Below are positions 5,511-9,262 of a stretch of 9,262 bases of DNA, one piece after another. The position numbers were made by a program, and so were the translations under genes. The DNA comes from Thermoleophilaceae bacterium (lineage in GTDB: Bacteria > Actinomycetota > Thermoleophilia > Solirubrobacterales > Thermoleophilaceae), in assembly GCA_013813135.1 (NCBI GenBank), contig JACCSF010000345.1, forward strand, positions 1 through 9,262, given 5' to 3'. The notes beneath the pieces are model-generated. The model searched no databases, was not told the origin of the DNA, and worked only from the letters and a program-made list of their open reading frames with translations. Numbering within the stretch: position 1 is the first letter of the stretch; the number at the start of each line of letters is the position of its first letter.

Positions 5511-5957
5511 GTGACGGCCACCACGACGAGCTGCCCACGGTGCGGTGCCGGCGCGGCGGCGGGGACGTCGCGCTGCAGCCGCTGTGGCTTCGTGTTCTTC
5601 GAAGAGCGGCCCCGCCGCTCGTTGCCGCGGCCGTCCCGGCGGTGGATCGGGGCGAGCTTGATCCTGGCCGTCGCGGCGGCCGGCAGCGTGGCTCTGCTCA
5701 CGCGCGATGCGCCCCCGGAGCCGCTCACTCCGGTCCCGGTGGCGCGCGCGGAGCAGAGCCTCGAGCGCCAGCTCCGGTCAGGCGGAGGGCCGAACGGCTC
5801 GGTGCGCTGCCCTGGCCCGATCCGGCCCCGCCGCGCGACGCGATGCGAGTTCCTCTACCCGGACGGCGATACGCAGCTGATGCTGGTGACTCTCACGGCG
5901 CGCGGCGAGTTGGACATCGAGGTGCCGTACCCGGCGCAGCGGCGCCCCGGCGGCTAG
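5511..5957 (+). CDS. Zinc-ribbon, single-pass membrane protein with DUF4333-like domain
   Basis: The protein (148 aa) starts with a small zinc ribbon, CPRCG (Cys8, Cys11) and CSRCG (Cys22, Cys25), in the cytoplasm. A basic stretch (RRSLPRPSRR) and one transmembrane helix (about 46-64, GASLILAVAAAGSVALL) follow, then a Pro-rich linker. The exterior domain has Cys100 in SVRCP and Cys112 in ATRCEF, then alternating hydrophobic strands (LMLVTLTARGELDIEV). Two Cys spaced this way, before and in a strand, resemble the DUF4333 fold of actinobacterial membrane proteins. The function is unknown. The cysteine ribbon inside and disulfide domain outside suggest a sensor or assembly role, but that is speculation. 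GTG 5511 is chosen because the ribbon follows at once and no upstream start fits. There is no ribosome-binding site. It converges on the MFS gene with an 17-bp gap. Confidence 0.75.
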   Translation: MTATTTSCPRCGAGAAAGTSRCSRCGFVFFEERPRRSLPRPSRRWIGASLILAVAAAGSVALLTRDAPPEPLTPVPVARAEQSLERQLRSGGGPNGSVRCPGPIRPRRATRCEFLYPDGDTQLMLVTLTARGELDIEVPYPAQRRPGG

Positions 5958-5969
5958 CGCCAGTGCGGC

Positions 5970-5984
5970 GGCCGCTACGCGGCC
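5970..5984. terminator. Short hairpin in the convergent gap
   Basis: GGCCGC (5970-5975), loop TAC and GCGGCC (5979-5984) form a 6-bp all-GC stem between the ends of the converging DUF4333-like and MFS genes. It overlaps the MFS stop codon. No T-tract follows on either strand, so it would be at best a weak bidirectional terminator. Confidence 0.3.
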
Positions 5985-7453
5985 TGAGAGCAGACCGGCT
6001 CCATCTCGGGCCGCTCGCCCTCGCCCTCCACCGCGGCCATCGCCGGGGACTGCGAGCGCAGCACGGTCAGCGCGACCACGATGGCGGCCGCCACCAGCGC
6101 GGCCCCGGTCAGGAACGCCAGGTGGTAGCCGGAGTTGAGCGCAGAGGCCGTCGCCTGACCGTCGCCGACGAGGCTGTCGGTGCGCTCGGTGGCGAGCGTC
6201 GCCAGCACGGCCAGCCCGATGGCGCCGCCCACCTGCACGGTCGTGTTGACCAGGCCCGACGCCAGCCCGGCGTCGCTCGGGGTGGCGCCCGACATCGCGA
6301 GCGTCATCAGGGCCGGGAACGCGAGGCCCGCGCCCGTGCCGAGCAGCAGCATGACCGGCAGCACGTCGGTGACCCAGGTTCCGTCCACCGGCGCGCGGGC
6401 GAAGAGCAGCAGCCCTGCCGCGGCGGCGGCGAGGCCCGCGACGAGCGCCGCGCGCGGGCCGATGCCCATCATCAGGCGCTCGGCGAAGCCCAGCGACAGC
6501 GTGCCCATGACGATGCAGGACGGCAGGAATGCCAGGCCGACCTCGAGCGGGTCGTAGCCCAGGATGCCCTGCAGGTAGAGGGCGCCCAGGAAGAACATCC
6601 CGAAGAGCCCGACCACTAGCAGCGCCATGACGATGTTCGCTCCCGCGACGTTGGGCGAGCGAAACAGGCGCAGCGGCATCAGCGGAGTGGCGATGCGGGA
6701 CTGGCGAAGGACGAACGCGGCCAGCAGGGCGATCGAGACGGCGCCGAGCCCAAGCGTCTGCGTCGAGCTCCAGCCTTGTTCGCCGGCCTCGAGCAGCGTG
6801 TACACGCCGAGCATCAGCCCGCCCGTGATCAGCACGGCGCCGGGGACGTCCGCGCCCTCCTTGAGGCCGATGCCCTCGCGGCCCTCGACCAGCCTGAGGG
6901 CGAGCAGCGCGGTCGCGAGGCCGACCGGCAGGTTGATGACGAAGATCCAATGCCAGTTGATGGCCTCGGTCAGCACGCCACCGAGCAGCAGCCCGATCGA
7001 TGCGCCGGCGGAGGCGACGAAGCTGTAGACCCCGATCGCCTTCGCCTGCTCGCGCGGCTCGGGGAACATCGTCACGATCATGCCGAGGATCACGGCCGAG
7101 GCGACCGCGCCGCCGGCGCCCTGGACGAAGCGGGCTCCGATCAGCATGCCCTGGCTTTGCGCCGTGGCGCACAACAGCGACGCGGCCGTGAAGACCGCGA
7201 GGCCGATCAGGAAGATGCGTCGCTGCCCGAGCAGGTCGCCCAGCCGCCCGGCCAGCAGCAGCAGGCCGCCGAATGCGATCAGGTAGGCGTTGACCACCCA
7301 GGCGAGGTTGCTCTGAGAAAAGCCCAGGTCGCCCTGGATGGACGGCAGCGCCACGTTCACGATCGTGGCATCCAGCACAATCATCAACATGCCGCCGCAG
7401 AGCACGTACAGCGCCAGCCAGCGGGTGCGGTCGGTATTGGCCTCAGCAGTCAC
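5975..7453 (-). CDS. DHA2-family (EmrB/QacA-type) MFS multidrug exporter, 14 TM
   Basis: The product (492 aa) is a proton-driven inner-membrane exporter of the 14-helix DHA2 family. Diagnostic motifs are LDATIVNVALPSI (28-39) in helix 1, the loop 2-3 motif GRLGDLLGQRRIF (69-81), an antiporter motif C in helix 5 (ASAGASIGLLLGG), and WHWIFVINLPVG (167-178) after helix 5. The length is normal for the family. The frame extends to an ATG at 7516, but I chose GTG 7453 because GAGGAG (7468-7463) lies nine bases before it and the 21 extra residues are non-hydrophobic and atypical. No TetR/MarR regulator sits next to it, so control is not obvious. Likely substrates are lipophilic drugs or natural products, but none can be named. 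The gene follows the HhH-GPD gene on the same strand, separated by a strong hairpin. Confidence 0.95.
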   Translation of the reverse strand: MTAEANTDRTRWLALYVLCGGMLMIVLDATIVNVALPSIQGDLGFSQSNLAWVVNAYLIAFGGLLLLAGRLGDLLGQRRIFLIGLAVFTAASLLCATAQSQGMLIGARFVQGAGGAVASAVILGMIVTMFPEPREQAKAIGVYSFVASAGASIGLLLGGVLTEAINWHWIFVINLPVGLATALLALRLVEGREGIGLKEGADVPGAVLITGGLMLGVYTLLEAGEQGWSSTQTLGLGAVSIALLAAFVLRQSRIATPLMPLRLFRSPNVAGANIVMALLVVGLFGMFFLGALYLQGILGYDPLEVGLAFLPSCIVMGTLSLGFAERLMMGIGPRAALVAGLAAAAAGLLLFARAPVDGTWVTDVLPVMLLLGTGAGLAFPALMTLAMSGATPSDAGLASGLVNTTVQVGGAIGLAVLATLATERTDSLVGDGQATASALNSGYHLAFLTGAALVAAAIVVALTVLRSQSPAMAAVEGEGERPEMEPVCSQAA

Positions 7454-7483
7454 GGTCGCGGACTCCTCATAATCGGGTGGTCG

Positions 7484-7511
7484 TAGGTAAAGACCGACCC
7501 TGCGGTGACAA
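7484..7511 (-). promoter_or_regulatory. Candidate promoter of the MFS exporter gene
   Basis: On the minus strand TTGTCA (7511-7506) matches 5 of 6 bases of the sigma-70 -35, followed after 16 bp by TACCTA (7489-7484), a poor -10. This leaves a leader of about 25 nt containing the GAGGAG ribosome-binding site. Together with the hairpin upstream it suggests that the MFS gene is a separate transcription unit. Confidence 0.35.
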
Positions 7512-7527
7512 CTCATCGCGACCGCGA

Positions 7528-7562
7528 AGGAAATCGAACCCGGCGCTTACGAGCGCGCCGGG
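7528..7562 (-). terminator. Strong hairpin with the HhH-GPD stop codon in its loop
   Basis: On the minus strand CCCGGCGC (7562-7555) and GCGCCGGG (7546-7539) form a perfect 8-bp GC stem around an 8-nt loop GCTCGTAA, whose last three bases are the TAA stop codon of the HhH-GPD gene. TTCGATTTCC follows, a modest T-rich run. This fits an intrinsic terminator that also spans the end of translation. Confidence 0.6.
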
Positions 7563-8098
7563 GCCTTGGACCACTCGGCCTTGTGGGCGCGCTTGGTCGC
7601 CTGGTAGTCGGCCAGCGCCTGCGGGGAGTCGACATCGCCCAGGGTGGGATGCCACGGCACGAGCTCGCTCGCGGCCTCCACTCCGAAGCGCTTTGCGAGC
7701 ACCGCGCCCAGCGCCTTGACCTTCATCTCCCCAAAGCCCGGCAGGCCGGCCAGGTTGGCGCGCAGGGCGCCCGAGTCGGCGGCGTCGGTCCAGACGCGCG
7801 CGGCGTCGCCGTCGTAGCGGTCGCGCACGTGCACGGCCAGCTCGTGCACGCGCTGGGCCATCGCCCCGGGAAAGCGGTGGATGGCGGGCCTGGTCCGGAA
7901 GACGGGCTCGAGGTCGGCGGATGCCAGCGTCGCCGCGTCCAGCGCCCCGAGGCGCTCCTTCAGCACCAGCGGCCCAGCGAACGCCTTCTGCACGGTGACC
8001 TGCTGGTCGAGCGCGAACCCCACCAGCAGCGCCATCGGGTCCGAGGCGATCAGCGCGTTGGCCTCATCGGACTCGGTGAAGTAGAGGCGGTCGGGCAC
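7547..8098 (-). CDS. HhH-GPD superfamily base-excision-repair-like protein
   Basis: The product (183 aa) matches the small actinobacterial HhH-GPD family. Helices at about 18-50 contain LVGFALDQQVTVQKAF, and residues 71-95 contain AIHRFPGAMAQRVHEL. The helix-hairpin-helix is LAGLPGFGEMKVKAL (116-130), then KRFGV and a C-terminal helix. LPGFG is the DNA-backbone-binding hairpin of DNA glycosylases. The Lys that acts in bifunctional endonuclease III enzymes, directly after LPGxG-x, is Met here, though two Lys follow (127, 129). A monofunctional glycosylase or a DNA-binding role is therefore more likely than lyase activity. Asp154 and Asp156 (TLGDVDS) could provide the acidic residue. No iron-sulfur Cys cluster is present. 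The frame is open further upstream, but GTG 8098 is chosen because family homology starts there and GGTACGAT lies six bases before it. Confidence 0.85.
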   Translation of the reverse strand: MPDRLYFTESDEANALIASDPMALLVGFALDQQVTVQKAFAGPLVLKERLGALDAATLASADLEPVFRTRPAIHRFPGAMAQRVHELAVHVRDRYDGDAARVWTDAADSGALRANLAGLPGFGEMKVKALGAVLAKRFGVEAASELVPWHPTLGDVDSPQALADYQATKRAHKAEWSKAPARS

Positions 8099-8104
8099 GG
8101 CCCG

Positions 8105-8112
8105 ATCGTACC
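8105..8112 (-). promoter_or_regulatory. -10-like box next to the HhH-GPD start codon
   Basis: GGTACGAT (8112-8105) is followed by six bases and GTG 8098. Transcription from such a box would start at or on the start codon, so a leaderless mRNA is expected. No -35 or Shine-Dalgarno sequence is visible. Confidence 0.5.
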
Positions 8113-8201
8113 GGGAGGCGCTCAGGGGGCCGGCGTCCGCGGCGTTTTGGTGGTGGGTCCTGGACGGATGCTTCCGCCCAACCCCGGCCCGGCGACCGAC
8201 T

Positions 8202-8209
8202 GGTAGCGT
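8202..8209 (+). promoter_or_regulatory. -10-like box upstream of the second SDR gene
   Basis: GGTAGCGT (8202-8209) lies 13 bases before ATG 8223 in the 124-bp gap shared with the divergent HhH-GPD gene. A transcript start about 7 bases after it would leave a 5'-leader of only a few bases. The rest of the gap shows no other clear signal. Confidence 0.45.
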
Positions 8210-8222
8210 CGCCGCCCGGACG

Positions 8223-8975
8223 ATGATCGACATGACCGATCGGGTGGTGCTGGTGACGGGTGCCGCCGGGGGCATCGGGGCGGCCACCGCCCGCACGCTC
8301 GCCGGCACCGGCGCGCACGTGGTAGTGCACGACCTGGATCCGGAGGGCGCCGTCCGCGACCTCGCCGGCGAGCTCGGCGATCGTGCGCTGGCCCTGGGAA
8401 CGGACCTCGCCGACCCGCACGGCGCGCCGGCGCTTTGGCGCGCGGCCCTGGAGTGGCGGGGGCGCATCGACGTCCTGGTCAACAACGCGGGCATCTACCA
8501 GCCCGCAGACCCGGAGGGAGACCTCGGGCCATGGGTCGAGTCGTGGCAGCGGACGCTCTCGGTATGCCTGGTGTCCCCGGCCACGCTCTGCCGCGAGGCG
8601 ATCAAGACGTTTCGCGGCCAGGAGCGCGGCGGGATCATCATCAACATGGCCAGCCGAGCGGCCTTCCGCGGCGAGGACGCCGAGTACTGGCACTACGCCG
8701 CCGCCAAGGCGGGCGTGGTGGCGATGACGAGGACGATCGCCCGCCAGCACGGCCGCGACGGAGTGACCGCCTTCGCCGTCGCGCCGGGATTCGTCAACAC
8801 GCCGTTCAACGATCCCGCGGTGGCCGTCCATGGCCTTGACTTCTTCGCGCAGGACACCGGCCTGGTGGCGGAGCCTGGCGACGTGGCCAACGTGATCGCG
8901 TTCCTGGCCAGCGGGCTGGCCCGGCACGCCACCGGCACGACCATCGACGTGAACGGCGCCAGCTACGTGCGCTGA
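8223..8975 (+). CDS. Classical short-chain dehydrogenase/reductase, NAD-type
   Basis: The product (250 aa, the usual length of a classical SDR) has all the family motifs: TGAAGGIG (12-19) for cofactor binding, NNAG (87-90), Ser144 in NMAS, Tyr158 and Lys162 in HYAAAKAGV, and PGF (188-190). The acidic Asp37 at the end of strand 2 (VVVHDLDP) suggests NAD(H) rather than NADP(H). The end DVNGASYVR resembles FabG-like enzymes, but a role in fatty acid synthesis is unlikely without neighbouring fab genes. The substrate is unknown. ATG 8223 is used; an alternative ATG at 8232 (MTDRVVLVTG) would remove three residues and is equally plausible. It is divergent from the HhH-GPD gene and is followed after 35 bp by an exported-protein gene on the same strand. 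Confidence 0.93.
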   Translation: MIDMTDRVVLVTGAAGGIGAATARTLAGTGAHVVVHDLDPEGAVRDLAGELGDRALALGTDLADPHGAPALWRAALEWRGRIDVLVNNAGIYQPADPEGDLGPWVESWQRTLSVCLVSPATLCREAIKTFRGQERGGIIINMASRAAFRGEDAEYWHYAAAKAGVVAMTRTIARQHGRDGVTAFAVAPGFVNTPFNDPAVAVHGLDFFAQDTGLVAEPGDVANVIAFLASGLARHATGTTIDVNGASYVR

Positions 8976-8996
8976 TCGCGCCGGCGCCCGTAAGCG

Positions 8997-9004
8997 GGTA
9001 ACTT
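8997..9004 (+). promoter_or_regulatory. -10-like box next to the start of the exported-protein gene
   Basis: GGTAACTT (8997-9004) is followed by CGAGGG and ATG 9011, the same six-base spacing as in the HhH-GPD gene. CGAGGG lies too close to the ATG to be an ideal ribosome-binding site. The box suggests that this gene has its own promoter rather than depending on the SDR upstream. Confidence 0.45.
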
Positions 9005-9010
9005 CGAGGG

Positions 9011-9262
9011 ATGGGTTTGACTCGTCCCGCGATGGCGCTGCTCGTCGCTGTTCTCTCGCTGGTGACCTGCGCAGCGGCTGTACAGGCGCACCGCGCCGCG
9101 CCGCTCAGCGCCCGCGAGCGGCTGCGGCCCGGTCCGGCCACGATGCAGGCCGAGCGGCTGCTGCGAGTCGAGGAGAGCGTCTCGCTCGGCACCGAGCACG
9201 CGGCCGAGCACGCACGCCTGAGGGTCTACCGGCGTGACCCGCGCTGGCGGCACGCCCTGCAG
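9011..9262 (+). CDS. Exported protein of unknown function, N-terminal part only
   Basis: The gene is open from ATG 9011 to the window edge (84 codons). The first residues form a Sec-type signal peptide: MGLTRP, a hydrophobic core AMALLVAVLSLVTCAAAV, and a likely cleavage after VQA near residue 25. The mature part is Ala/Arg/Glu-rich and probably helical (RLLRVEESVSLGTEHAAEHA), with a His/Glu-rich stretch. A Cys at residue 20 is inside the hydrophobic core without a proper lipobox, so a lipoprotein is unlikely. No family is recognised and the rest of the protein lies outside the window. It follows the SDR gene by 35 bp. Confidence 0.7.
   Translation, partial: MGLTRPAMALLVAVLSLVTCAAAVQAHRAAPLSARERLRPGPATMQAERLLRVEESVSLGTEHAAEHARLRVYRRDPRWRHALQ

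Noticed and set aside
5060..6619. 519-codon plus-strand open frame across LysR, the Lrp remnant, the zinc-ribbon gene and the MFS gene
   Set aside because: It crosses the ends of four well-supported genes in the wrong frame and is low-complexity Arg/Ala/Pro/Gly sequence.
6776..7486. Plus-strand open frames opposite the MFS gene (also 6627-7028)
   Set aside because: These are antisense shadows of a well-supported exporter, rich in Asp, Gln, His and Arg with no recognisable motif.
7490..7575. tRNA-like stretch on the minus strand, with a D-arm-like GGCCGAGTGGTCCAAGGC and a T-arm-like GGGTTCGATTTCC
   Set aside because: The D-arm-like part is ordinary coding sequence of the HhH-GPD C-terminus. 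The T-stem does not pair, no acceptor stem fits at the right distance and no CCA-type end is present. The central pairing is better explained as a terminator hairpin.
7505..8206. 233-codon plus-strand open frame opposite the HhH-GPD gene
   Set aside because: It is a shadow of a gene with clear family motifs, and its content is repetitive Val/Gly/Arg/His.
8064..8927. 287-codon minus-strand frame opposite the second SDR gene
   Set aside because: It is antisense to a gene with complete SDR motifs and has no motif of its own.

Overview
This is a GC-rich (roughly 70%) chromosomal window that looks like a high-GC actinobacterium. I would guess Thermoleophilia/Solirubrobacterales, because several protein families (a CC-containing UspA-like protein, a stand-alone Lrp/AsnC ligand-binding domain, the actinobacterial HhH-GPD family) and the GGTAnnnT-type promoter boxes close to start codons fit that group. 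This placement is inference, not proof. There is no rRNA, convincing tRNA, CRISPR array, integrase or transposase.

Layout, left to right. At 1-178 there is only a possible remnant of a membrane protein tail. At 179-1108 (-) lies a lipoprotein with a SURNod19 / type II copper monooxygenase-like set of histidines. Its upstream region holds a -10 box and an inverted repeat. At 1244-1708 the DNA is a patchwork of broken genes: the last ~45-60 residues of a copper-type P1B ATPase (-), then the C-terminal half of a class I methyltransferase (+), then the 3' end of a UspA-like gene (-, 1664-2146). At 2410-4261 (-) an EamA-type exporter gene overlaps by 8 nt a short-chain dehydrogenase/reductase gene, and a LysR regulator (4336-5292, +) is divergent from this pair. 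This is a standard regulator/exporter/enzyme cassette.

From 5312 to 5481 (-) is an Lrp/AsnC-type ligand-binding-domain gene that has lost its middle and is frameshifted. It is divergent from a zinc-ribbon, single-membrane-segment, DUF4333-like protein (5511-5957, +), and the 29-bp gap between them holds a perfect 17-bp palindrome. Then come a 14-TM DHA2-type drug exporter (5975-7453, -), an HhH-GPD base-excision-repair-like protein (7547-8098, -), a divergent classical SDR (8223-8975, +), and the start of an exported protein that runs off the window (9011-9262, +).

The genes do not form one pathway. I see two transport modules (EamA+SDR+LysR; MFS), an old copper-related neighbourhood that has decayed, and housekeeping-type accessory genes. 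The more interesting signals are the decaying patchwork at 1244-1708, the internally deleted Lrp-type gene, the symmetric palindrome between divergent genes, and -10-like boxes that sit so close to seven start codons that leaderless transcription is likely. I found no clear, coherent, previously undescribed system.
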